The position numbers and the translations under genes are program-made. Under the pieces are notes generated by a model. The model made no database searches, was not told the DNA's origin, and saw only the letters and a program-made list of their open reading frames with translations. From positions 3,496,001-3,560,000 of the forward strand of contig NZ_CP126170.1 of NCBI RefSeq assembly GCF_033170385.1: 64,000 nt of DNA, given 5' to 3'. Positions 35,906-43,719 of this stretch are shown here, in pieces (the first letter of the stretch is position 1; every line of letters begins with the position of its first letter). This DNA is from Xanthomonas rydalmerensis. GTDB taxonomy: Bacteria; Pseudomonadota; Gammaproteobacteria; Xanthomonadales; Xanthomonadaceae.

Positions 35906-35942
35906 GCGTGCCGTGCGCTGTTACGTTCCGGCACGCTTTTTG
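35906..35942 (+). terminator. Intrinsic terminator upstream of the GGDEF gene
   Basis: An 8-bp perfect stem (GCGTGCCG / CGGCACGC) with a 15-base loop is followed directly by TTTTTGTG. It ends only 45 bases before the GGDEF start codon, so any read-through from the lipoprotein would be stopped and the cyclase needs a promoter in that short gap. Confidence 0.75.
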
Positions 35943-35987
35943 TGACCCCGGTCCAAGGCTGTTGCGGCGTCACAGTAGAATTTTCCG

Positions 35988-37697
35988 ATGCCGATCCTTC
36001 TTCGCGTGCGGGCCAGAACGCGCCTCGCCCTGCTCTTCTCCGCCGCGGTCTTTGTGCTGATCGGCTTTGGCGTGTTCTCCGGGGCGCAACGCGCGATTTC
36101 CGACGCCGCGCGCGTCGCCCACACCCACGAAGTGCTGCGCAACATCGACGAGGTGCAATCCACCTTGCTGATGACCGAATCGGCGGTGCGTGGCTACGAG
36201 TTGACCGGCAACCAGGCCTATCTCACCACCTATCACGACAGCGCCGAGCGGGTGCCGCGACATCTGGCGCAACTGCGCAAGCTGGTCGCCGACAACCCCG
36301 TGCAGATCGCCAACGTGCAGGTGCTGCAGCAACTGGTGAATACGCGCCTGACGCAGATGCAACGGATGCTCGTCGTGTACCAACGCGACGGCCTGGAAGC
36401 GCTGCAGCGGGCGATGGCGCCGGACGTCTACCAGAGTTCCACCGCGGTCCGCGACCAGGTGCAGCAGATGACCGACGCGGAACTGCAGTTGTTGCAGAGC
36501 CGCGATCGCTCCAGTCAGCGCAGCGCGGACATGCTGCTGGGCCTGGCGCTGGCCGGCATCCCGTTCGGCCTGGGCAGCGTCGGCGTGGTCTATGCGTTGC
36601 TGTTCCGCGAACTGCGCAACCGCGCCAACGCCGAGCAGGCCGCCTCGATCGCCAACGAGAAGATGGAAGCGGGCATCCGCGAACTGGAGCGCACCAGTGC
36701 CGACCTCAACGCGCTCAGCCGCTACACCGGCCTGCTGCAGAGCTGCGCGGAACCGGCCGAGGCGTTGACGGTGACCGCGCGCCTGCTCGCCGCGCTGATG
36801 CCCGACACCGGCGGCAGCGTCTACCTGCTGCGCGCCTCGCGCGACCGCGCCGAGCAGATCGTCAGCTGGGGCCAGCCGCCGGTCGGCAGCGAGCCGGCCG
36901 TGGCGCCGCAGGATTGCTGGGCCTTGCGCCGCGACAAGAGCCATTTCGTGCACGCACAGGGCCACGACTCGGCCTGTGCGCACCTGCGCGAGGATCCCTA
37001 CGCCGCGGGCGCCAGCACCGCCTGCATTCCCCTTTCCGCGCAGGGCACGCAGCTGGGCTTCGTGTTCCTGGCCGGGCGCGGCGCTGGCCCGCTGCCGCGC
37101 GTCGCCATCGCCGAGGCCGCCGCCGAGCAGCTGTCGCTGGCGCTGAGCAACCTGCGCCTGCGCGAGTCGCTGCGCCTGCAGTCGATCCGCGACCCGCTCA
37201 CCGGCCTGTTCAACCGGCGCTACCTGGAAGAATCGCTCAACCACGAACTGGCCCGCTGCGGGCGCCGGCAGATGCCGCTGTCGCTGCTGATGCTGGACGT
37301 GGACCACTTCAAGCAGTTCAACGACCTGCACGGCCATGGCGGCGGCGACAGCCTGCTGGCCGCGGTCGGGCAGATGCTGTCGACGCGGCTGCGCGGCGAA
37401 GACATCGCCTGCCGCTACGGCGGCGAAGAGTTCACGGTGATCCTGCCGGAGACCGACACGGAACAGGCGCAGGCCATCGCCGAACAGATCCGCAGCGCCG
37501 CCCAGCAACTGAGCGCCAGCGTGGACGGCAAGGCGCTGCCGGCGGTGACCATGTCGCTCGGCGTGGCCAGCTATCCGCGCGACGGCGTGGTCGCCACCAC
37601 CCTGCTGCGCAAGGCCGACGCGGCGCTGTACCGGGCCAAGCGCTGCGGCCGCAACCAGGTGCAGGCCTACGACCCGTCGCTGGACGGCATGGGCTGA
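35988..37697 (+). CDS. Membrane diguanylate cyclase with CHASE3 and GAF domains
   Basis: A 569-residue inner-membrane signalling protein. A first membrane helix (about 12-31) precedes a periplasmic CHASE3-like helical sensor (NIDEVQSTLLMTESAVRGYELTGNQAYL). A second helix (about 182-205) follows, then a coiled linker, a GAF-like domain (LLQSCAEPAEALTVTARLLAAL...AACIPL) and a C-terminal GGDEF domain. The signature is GGEEF at 478-482 (RYGGEEF), with an RxxD inhibitory site at 469-472 (RGED), so an active, product-inhibited cyclase is likely. ATG 35988 is used; the frame is open further upstream but without a membrane helix. Confidence 0.9.
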   Translation: MPILLRVRARTRLALLFSAAVFVLIGFGVFSGAQRAISDAARVAHTHEVLRNIDEVQSTLLMTESAVRGYELTGNQAYLTTYHDSAERVPRHLAQLRKLVADNPVQIANVQVLQQLVNTRLTQMQRMLVVYQRDGLEALQRAMAPDVYQSSTAVRDQVQQMTDAELQLLQSRDRSSQRSADMLLGLALAGIPFGLGSVGVVYALLFRELRNRANAEQAASIANEKMEAGIRELERTSADLNALSRYTGLLQSCAEPAEALTVTARLLAALMPDTGGSVYLLRASRDRAEQIVSWGQPPVGSEPAVAPQDCWALRRDKSHFVHAQGHDSACAHLREDPYAAGASTACIPLSAQGTQLGFVFLAGRGAGPLPRVAIAEAAAEQLSLALSNLRLRESLRLQSIRDPLTGLFNRRYLEESLNHELARCGRRQMPLSLLMLDVDHFKQFNDLHGHGGGDSLLAAVGQMLSTRLRGEDIACRYGGEEFTVILPETDTEQAQAIAEQIRSAAQQLSASVDGKALPAVTMSLGVASYPRDGVVATTLLRKADAALYRAKRCGRNQVQAYDPSLDGMG

Positions 37698-37802
37698 ACC
37701 GGCGGCCGCGACACGCCCAGCCGCCGTTTTGAAGAAAGCGTCACAAAACCGACGCGATAGAGCGGCGATAGTCGCGCTTCCCCCGACTGGAGACGACAGC
37801 CC

Positions 37803-38348
37803 ATGTCCATCTGGAAAGACCAGGGTCCCGCGCGCAAGGATGGCCTGCCGCCCGTTCCCGGCAACGGCGCATTGCCGCCGGAGCCGCGCCCGCCGGGCGA
37901 CGCCGCCCCCGGCGAACCGCTCGCCGCGGTCGCCGCCGCCGCGCCTGCGGCCCGCGCACCCGCGCCCGCCCCGGCCGCGAAGGAATCGCTGATCGCCGCC
38001 GACATCAGCATCGAAGGCAAGATCGAGGGTACCGGCCACATCCGCATCGCCGGCAAGTTCAAGGGCGACGTCAACGTGCAGGGCGATCTCACCATCGAGA
38101 CCGGCGCCAAGCTCAGTGGCGGCGTGCGCGCCGACAAGGTGGTCATCGCCGGCGAGCTGGAGGGCAACATCGAATCGGCCTCGCGGGTGGAGCTGCTCGC
38201 CTCCGGCGCACTGATCGGCGACGTCAAGGCCGGCTCGCTGACCGTGGCCGCCGGCTCGCGCATGCGCGGCCAGGCCGACTTCGGCTGGGACGACGACAAG
38301 CACGCCCGCAAGGGCGGCAAGCCCGCGGAGTCCGACGCCGGCGCATGA
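37803..38348 (+). CDS. Bactofilin-family polymer-forming protein
   Basis: A 181-residue bactofilin. An N-terminal Pro/Ala-rich tail (1-60) precedes the beta-helix core (SLIAADISIEGKIEGTGHIRIAGKFKGDVNVQGDLTIETGAKLSGGVRADKVVIAGELEGNIESASRVELLASGALIGDVKAGSLTVAAGSRMRGQADF), with the recurring G-x-(V/I) hydrophobic ladder. Such proteins form stable filaments involved in shape, polarity or envelope machinery. Its ATG follows GGAGACGAC. The next gene overlaps its stop by ATGA, so they are translationally coupled. Confidence 0.88.
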   Translation: MSIWKDQGPARKDGLPPVPGNGALPPEPRPPGDAAPGEPLAAVAAAAPAARAPAPAPAAKESLIAADISIEGKIEGTGHIRIAGKFKGDVNVQGDLTIETGAKLSGGVRADKVVIAGELEGNIESASRVELLASGALIGDVKAGSLTVAAGSRMRGQADFGWDDDKHARKGGKPAESDAGA

Positions 38349-38707
38349 GCAGCCCGCGTCCCGGCAGTCCGGGGACGACCCGGACCTGCCCGCACTGCAA
38401 GGCCACCATCCTCGAAAGCGCCAGCGTCTGCCCGGCGTGCAAGCACCACCTGCGCTTCGATTCGGCGGTGCTGCAGCAGTCGGCGCCGTCGGCGTTGGTG
38501 CCGCTGCGGGTGGAGGGCAGCATCCGCCATCCGGACGACGGCAGCGCCTGGGAATACACCGTGCTGGTCAGCATCCGTAACGGCCGCGGCGAGGAGATCA
38601 AGCGCCAACTGGTCGGCGTCGGCGCCATGCTCGACGGCGAGGAGCGCAGCTTCACCCTGTCGGTCGAGGCGACGCCGGTGCGGGGTGGGAAGCGCGGGAG
38701 GCATTAG
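38345..38707 (+). CDS. Zinc-ribbon protein coupled to the bactofilin
   Basis: A 120-residue protein with an N-terminal zinc ribbon (CPHCKATILESASVCPACKHHL, four cysteines in CxxC-x11-CxxC) and a C-terminal beta-rich domain (GSIRHPDDGSAWEYTVLVSIRNGRGEEIKRQLVGVGAMLDGEERSFTLSVE). Its ATG overlaps the bactofilin TGA, which suggests a structural or assembly partner. I do not recognise a named family beyond the zinc ribbon. The stop is followed by a short hairpin-like stretch (GCGCCTTCGGCGC) and heptad repeats. Confidence 0.78.
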   Translation: MSSPRPGSPGTTRTCPHCKATILESASVCPACKHHLRFDSAVLQQSAPSALVPLRVEGSIRHPDDGSAWEYTVLVSIRNGRGEEIKRQLVGVGAMLDGEERSFTLSVEATPVRGGKRGRH

Positions 38708-38719
38708 CGCCTTCGGCGC

Positions 38720-38740
38720 TGGGATTGGGGATTGGGGATT
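38720..38740 (+). repeat. GGGATTG heptad array (3 units)
   Basis: Three tandem units (GGGATTG, GGGATTG, GGGATTC) begin 12 bases after the zinc-ribbon gene stop and read in the direction of that gene. The array ends GGGATTCGCGGGAGC, like the arrays at 52461, 56550 and 59691. Confidence 0.85.
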
Positions 38741-38749
38741 CGCGGGAGC

Positions 38750-39373
38750 CTAGCCCCTCTCCCACCGGGAGAGGGGTTGGGGTGAGGGTACGGCTGCGCG
38801 CCGCCTGTGGTGCTGCACTTGCTGTGCGGTTGCGCTGGCCGTCGTACCCTCATCCGCCCCTTCGGGGCACCTTCTCCCGAGGGGAGAAGGGAGCGCCAGC
38901 CAGTCGGTTCCGAGTTGGCGAGGGCGCGATGGGCGACATGCCGCACGCCCATGGCATTGCAGACGCCTAGCCCCTCTCCCGCCGGGAGAGGGGTTGGGGT
39001 GAGGGTACGGGCGCAGCCACGTACAGTCAGAACGACATGGCGCACGGTCGCACCCTCATCCGCCCCTTCGGGGCACCTTCTCCCGGAGGGAGAAGGAGTT
39101 GCCGGCCCGTTTCCTTCCAGCGCATGAGGGCGCCATGGGCTGCCATGCCGCGCATCTAAAGCACCGTAGAAGCCTAGCCCCTCTCCCGCCGGGAGAGGGG
39201 TTGGGGTGAGGGTACGTCCGCGCGATGCCGGTGATCGCTGCACTTGCTGTGCGGTTGCGCTGGCTGTCGTACCCTCATCCGCCCCTTCGGGGCACCTTCT
39301 CCCGAGGGGAGAAGGGAGCGCCAGCCAGTCGGTTCCGAGTTGGCGAGGGCGTGATGGGCGACATGCCGCACGC
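38750..39373 (+). repeat. Three composite copies of the CCCTCTCC/GGAGAGGG palindromic repeat
   Basis: Each copy of about 210 bases has arm A (TAGCCCCTCTCCC, then GGGAGAGGGGTTGGGGTGAG) and arm B (TACCCTCATCCGCCCCTTCG, then GGGGCACCTTCTCCC and GGGAGAAG). Arms A begin at about 38750, 38968 and 39173; arms B at about 38843, 39046 and 39266. Copies 1 and 3 are nearly identical over about 138 bases (38812-38949 versus 39238-39375, offset 426). The last copy ends exactly in the stop codon of the AidB-like gene. It fills the whole gap between the zinc-ribbon and AidB-like genes, so both transcripts run through or end in it. Confidence 0.85.
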
Positions 39374-41014
39374 CTACGGCAAGGCGCGCGCCAGCAGTTC
39401 CTCGACCGGCACACCCGTCTCCAGCGTGCCGAAGGCCAGGCCGTGCGCGCCGGCCAGGCGGCTGCGTACGAAGCTCGCGGCTGCCGGGCTGGCGCTGCGC
39501 AGCAGCACCGCCGCCTGCAGGGCCAACGTCAGGCGTTCGGCCAACTGGCGCGCGGTGTACTCGTCGGTGGACGCGGCGCCACTCAACGGCGGGCGCAATG
39601 CGTTCACCGCTGCGTCGTAGGCCGGATCGGTGCCGGCCGCCGTCTCCAGCTCCGCCAGCACCGCAGCCGCGCTGGCGGGTTCGCGCGCCAGCGCGCGCAG
39701 CACGTCCAGGCACTGGATGTTGCCGCTGCCCTCCCAGATCGAATTCAGCGGTGCCTGCCGGTACAGCCGCGGCAGGATCGACTCCTCGACATAGCCGGCG
39801 CCGCCCAGGCATTCCTGCGCCTCGTTGACGAAGGCCGGCGCGCGCTTGCACAGCCAGTACTTGCCCAGCGCGGTGGCGATGCGCGCGAACGCCGCTTCCG
39901 ACGCGTCGGTGTCGGCCGCGTCCACCGCGCGCGCCACGCGCAGCGCGAACGCGGTGGCGGCTTCGGATTCGAGCGCCAGATCGGCCAGCACGTTGCGCAT
40001 CAGCGGCTGCTCGACCAGGCGCTTGCCGAACGCGATGCGATGCCGCGTGTGGTGCAGCGCCTGCGCGAGGGCCATGCGCATCTGCGCGGCGGCGGCGAGC
40101 ATGCAGTCGAGCCGGGTCAGCATCACCATGCCGATGATCCGCGCCACCCCGCGTCCCTCCTCGCCGACGCGCTGCGCCCAGGCACCGGCGAATTCCACTT
40201 CGCTGGACGCGTTGGACCAGTCGCCCAGTTTGTCCTTCAGCCGCATCAGCTGCAGCGCGTTGAGGCTGCCGTCGGGCAGGCGCCGCGGCAGCAGGAAGCA
40301 GGTCAGGCCACCCGGCGCCTGCGCCAGCACCAGGAAGCCGTCGGACATCGGCGCGGAGAAGAACCACTTATGCCCGACCAGGCTGTACGCGCCGGCGTCG
40401 TCCAGCGGCGTGGCGATGGTGGCGTTGCTGCGCACGTCCGAGCCGCCCTGCTTCTCGGTCATGCCCATGCCCAGGGTGATGCCGGCCTTGTCGGCGATCG
40501 GCACATCGCGCGGGTCGTAGTGCGGCGCGGCGGCCTTGTCGGCCCATTCGCGCAAGCCCGGGTCCCGGCGCAGCACCGCGACCGCGGCGTGGGTCATGGT
40601 CAGCGGGCAACTGGTGCCGGCTTCGGCCTGGTGGTGCAGATAGCTCAGCGCCGCGCGCGCCACGTGCGCACCCGGCTGCGGGGCATGCCAGGACAGCCCC
40701 GCCACGCCATGGCGCTTGGCCGCGTCCAGCAACTGGTGATAGGCCGGATGGAACTCGACCGTGTCGATGCGGTGACCGTAGCGGTCGTGCGTGCGCAGCC
40801 GCGGACGGTCGCGATTGGCGTCGAAGCCGAGCCGGTACAGCGTGTCGCCGGCGAGCGCACCGTACTGCGCCAGCGCCGCGGCAAAGGCGTCGGCGCCTTC
40901 GCGTGCGCTGGCGGCGCGCAGCACCGCGTCGTCGGCCCACAGATCGCGCGGTTCGAACGGCGGCGGCTGGTTGTCGACCGTATGCGTGGCGAACGCCGGC
41001 AGGTCCGTGTGCAT
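39374..41014 (-). CDS. AidB-like acyl-CoA dehydrogenase-family flavoprotein
   Basis: A 546-residue acyl-CoA-dehydrogenase-fold protein with the length and order of AidB: an extended N-terminus (FEPRDLWADDAVLRAA), GITLGMGMTEKQGGSDVRSN for FAD binding, and YSLVGHKWFFSAPMSDGFLVLAQ. The C-terminal part includes QECLGGAGYVEESILPRLYRQAPLNSIWEGSGN. AidB in E. coli is an adaptive-response protein that binds DNA and has weak dehydrogenase activity; whether this one repairs alkylation is inference. The last codons (RALP, TAG) coincide with the end of a repeat copy. It is divergent from the DNA-repair operon. A GGGAGGGAGA ribosome site precedes the ATG. Confidence 0.85.
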   Translation of the reverse strand: MHTDLPAFATHTVDNQPPPFEPRDLWADDAVLRAASAREGADAFAAALAQYGALAGDTLYRLGFDANRDRPRLRTHDRYGHRIDTVEFHPAYHQLLDAAKRHGVAGLSWHAPQPGAHVARAALSYLHHQAEAGTSCPLTMTHAAVAVLRRDPGLREWADKAAAPHYDPRDVPIADKAGITLGMGMTEKQGGSDVRSNATIATPLDDAGAYSLVGHKWFFSAPMSDGFLVLAQAPGGLTCFLLPRRLPDGSLNALQLMRLKDKLGDWSNASSEVEFAGAWAQRVGEEGRGVARIIGMVMLTRLDCMLAAAAQMRMALAQALHHTRHRIAFGKRLVEQPLMRNVLADLALESEAATAFALRVARAVDAADTDASEAAFARIATALGKYWLCKRAPAFVNEAQECLGGAGYVEESILPRLYRQAPLNSIWEGSGNIQCLDVLRALAREPASAAAVLAELETAAGTDPAYDAAVNALRPPLSGAASTDEYTARQLAERLTLALQAAVLLRSASPAAASFVRSRLAGAHGLAFGTLETGVPVEELLARALP

Positions 41015-41125
41015 GCATCTCCCTCCCAGAAGCGCTTGGCGCATTGTGGCCGATCCGTCGCGCCGCCGCGAACGCGCATGGCGGATTCTCATCTCCTGCA
41101 CACCGGCTTGGACACAGTGGCGGCC

Positions 41126-42130
41126 ATGCCGAATGCCGCTTCCCAGGACCTGGTGGTGCTGCGCCCGGAAGGGCTGTACTGCCCCGCCGGCGACTTCCAT
41201 ATCGATCCCTGGCGGCCGGTGCCGCGTGCGGTCATCACCCACGGCCATGGCGACCATGCGCGCTCGGGCATGGGCGAGTACCACTGCGCCGCCGCCGGCC
41301 TGCCGATCCTGCGCTGGCGACTGGGCGAGCAGGCCTATCGCGCCTACGACTACGGCACCCGCTTCACGCTGGGCCGGGCGCAGGTCTCGCTGCATCCGGC
41401 CGGGCATGTGCTCGGCTCGGCGCAGGTGCGCATCGAGGTGGATGGCGAGGTCTGGGTGGCCTCGGGCGACTACAAGCGCCAGCCCGATCCGACCTGCGCA
41501 CCGTTCGAGGTGGTGCGTTGCGATACCTTCATCACCGAGGCCACGTTCGCCCTGCCGGTGTACCGCTGGCCGGACACCAGCGATGTGGCGCGCGAGATCG
41601 TCGCCTGGCGCCGCGAGTGCGGCGCGCGCGGCGAGGCCGCCGTGCTGTTCTGCTACGCGCTGGGCAAGGCGCAGCGCGTGCTCGCCGAACTGCAGCCGTG
41701 GGACGACCAGCCGGCGCTGCTGCACGGCGCGGTGGCGGCCGGCGTGGCGGTGTACCGCGAGGCTGGCGTGGCGATGCTGGACACGCGCACGGTGTCCGAG
41801 CTGGACAAGCGCGCCGACTACGCCGGGCAGTTGGTGCTGGCGCCGCCGTCGGCCGCCGGCAGCCCGTGGCTGCGCCGTTTCCGCCACGCGCAACTCGGCT
41901 TCGCCTCGGGCTGGATGCGACTGCGCGGCAACCGCCGCCGCCGCAACTACGACCGCGGCTTCGTCGTGTCCGATCATGCCGACTGGCCCGATCTGCTGCG
42001 CACCATCGACGAAACCGGCGCACGTCGCGTGATCGCCACCCACGGCAACACCGACGCGATCATCCGCGCACTCAACGAACGCGGCGTCGCCGCCGAGGCG
42101 TTCCGCACCGACTACGGTGGCGAAGAATGA
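41126..42130 (+). CDS. Ligase-associated DNA exonuclease (metallo-beta-lactamase fold)
   Basis: A 334-residue beta-CASP/metallo-beta-lactamase nuclease of the ligase-associated family. The zinc motif is THGHGDHARSG (HxHxDH), with LHPAGHVLGSAQVRIE, WVASGDYKR and VVSDHADWPDLL downstream. It is expected to trim DNA ends for the neighbouring ligase. The start is uncertain: ATG 41126 (MPNAASQD) is chosen because homologues begin just before VLRPEGLYCPAGDF, but ATG 41078 is in frame. There is no strong ribosome site. Its stop overlaps the ligase ATG (ATGA), indicating an operon. Confidence 0.9.
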   Translation: MPNAASQDLVVLRPEGLYCPAGDFHIDPWRPVPRAVITHGHGDHARSGMGEYHCAAAGLPILRWRLGEQAYRAYDYGTRFTLGRAQVSLHPAGHVLGSAQVRIEVDGEVWVASGDYKRQPDPTCAPFEVVRCDTFITEATFALPVYRWPDTSDVAREIVAWRRECGARGEAAVLFCYALGKAQRVLAELQPWDDQPALLHGAVAAGVAVYREAGVAMLDTRTVSELDKRADYAGQLVLAPPSAAGSPWLRRFRHAQLGFASGWMRLRGNRRRRNYDRGFVVSDHADWPDLLRTIDETGARRVIATHGNTDAIIRALNERGVAAEAFRTDYGGEE

Positions 42131-43719
42131 AACGCTTCGCCGCGCTGTATCGGCAACTGGACCAGAGCACCGCGACGCTGGACAAGCGCGCCGCGCTGGT
42201 CGCGTATTTCGAGCAGGCGCCGCCGGCCGATGCGGCTTGGGCGATCTGGCTGCTCAGCGGCGGCAAGCTGCGACGCATCGCCAACACCCGCGAACTGCGC
42301 GAGTGGATCGCGCAGGAAAGCGGCCTGCCCGGCTGGCTGGTGGACGACAGCTACGACCACGTCGGCGATCTCGCCGAGACCCTGACCCTGCTGCTCGACG
42401 ATCCGGCGGAAACGCCGGACCCGGCGCCGCTGCGCGACTGGATCGAAGACCGCCTGATGCCGGTGGCCGCGCAGGACGACGCCGCGCGCCGCGCCGCGGT
42501 CGTGGCCGGCTGGCGCAGCCTGGCCTTCGACGAACGCCTACTGTTCAATAAGCTGCTGACCGGCGCGCTGCGCGTGGGCGTGTCGCAGCGGCTGGTGCAG
42601 CAGGCGCTGGCGGCGATGTCCGGGATCGACATCGCGCGCATCGCCCAGCGCATGCTCGGCGCGTGGTCGCCGACGCCGCAGGCGTTGGAACAGTTGCTGT
42701 CCGACGAGGTGCTGCCCAGCGACCGCCAGCAGCCCTACCCGTTCTTCCTCGCCTCGCCGCTGGAAGCCGAGGCCGCCACGCTCGGCGCGCTCGACGATTG
42801 GCTGCTGGAATGGAAGTGGGACGGCATCCGCCTGCAACTGATCCGCCGCGACGGCGAGGTGGCGCTGTGGTCGCGCGGCGAGGAACGCCTGGACGGGCGT
42901 TTCCCGGAGATCGAAGCGGCCGCGGCGACGCTGCCGCGCGATGCGGTGATCGACGGCGAACTGCTAGTCTGGCGCGACGGCGACACCGCGCCGCTGCCGT
43001 TCACCGCGCTGCAGACCCGCATCCAGCGTCGCAAGCCAGGTGCCAAGACCCTGGCCGACACGCCGGCACGCGTGCTCGCCTACGATTTATTGGAACTGGA
43101 CGGCCAGGACCTGCGCGAGCAGCCGCTGCAGCAGCGCCGCGCGCAGCTGCAGGCATTGCTGGAGGCGCACGCCGATCCGCGCCTGACCTTGTCGCCGCAG
43201 GTGCAGGCCGCAACCTGGGAGCAGGCAGCAGCGCTACGCGAGGATTCCCGCGAGCGCGGCGTGGAAGGATTGATGCTCAAGCGCGCCACCTCGCCCTACC
43301 AGTCCGGTCGCCGCCGTGGCGACTGGTGGAAATGGAAGGTCGCGCCGCTGACCATAGACGCGGTGCTGCTGTACGCGCAGGCCGGCCACGGCCGGCGCAG
43401 CACGCTGTACACCGACTACACCTTCGGCCTGTGGGACGGCGAGCAACTGGTGCCGGTGGCCAAGGCGTACTCCGGGCTGGACGACAGCGAGATCCTGGCG
43501 CTGGACCGCTGGATCCGCGCGCACACCACCGAGCGCTTCGGCCCGGTGCGCGCGGTGACGCCGTATCAAGTGTTCGAGCTCGGCTTCGAGGCGGTGAATC
43601 GCAGCAGCCGGCACAAGTCCGGGATCGCCGTGCGCTTCCCGCGCATCCTGCGCTGGCGCCACGACAAGCCGTTCGCCGAGGCCGACCGCTTGACCACGCT
43701 GCAGGCGCTGGCGCGATGA
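42127..43719 (+). CDS. ATP-dependent DNA ligase (ligase-associated repair system)
   Basis: A 530-residue ATP-dependent DNA ligase. An N-terminal helical DNA-binding domain (about 1-195) precedes the adenylation domain. The nucleotidyl-lysine motif is EWKWDGIR (Lys230). Later motifs include DGELLVW, the motif-IV stretch GVEGLMLKR, and DWWKWK with the OB-fold to the end. It is not a Ku/LigD-type fused enzyme. Its ATG is in the exonuclease stop codon and its stop overlaps the helicase start (ATGA), so the four-gene cassette is translationally coupled. It most likely seals nicks in a damage-response pathway. Confidence 0.93.
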   Translation: MKRFAALYRQLDQSTATLDKRAALVAYFEQAPPADAAWAIWLLSGGKLRRIANTRELREWIAQESGLPGWLVDDSYDHVGDLAETLTLLLDDPAETPDPAPLRDWIEDRLMPVAAQDDAARRAAVVAGWRSLAFDERLLFNKLLTGALRVGVSQRLVQQALAAMSGIDIARIAQRMLGAWSPTPQALEQLLSDEVLPSDRQQPYPFFLASPLEAEAATLGALDDWLLEWKWDGIRLQLIRRDGEVALWSRGEERLDGRFPEIEAAAATLPRDAVIDGELLVWRDGDTAPLPFTALQTRIQRRKPGAKTLADTPARVLAYDLLELDGQDLREQPLQQRRAQLQALLEAHADPRLTLSPQVQAATWEQAAALREDSRERGVEGLMLKRATSPYQSGRRRGDWWKWKVAPLTIDAVLLYAQAGHGRRSTLYTDYTFGLWDGEQLVPVAKAYSGLDDSEILALDRWIRAHTTERFGPVRAVTPYQVFELGFEAVNRSSRHKSGIAVRFPRILRWRHDKPFAEADRLTTLQALAR

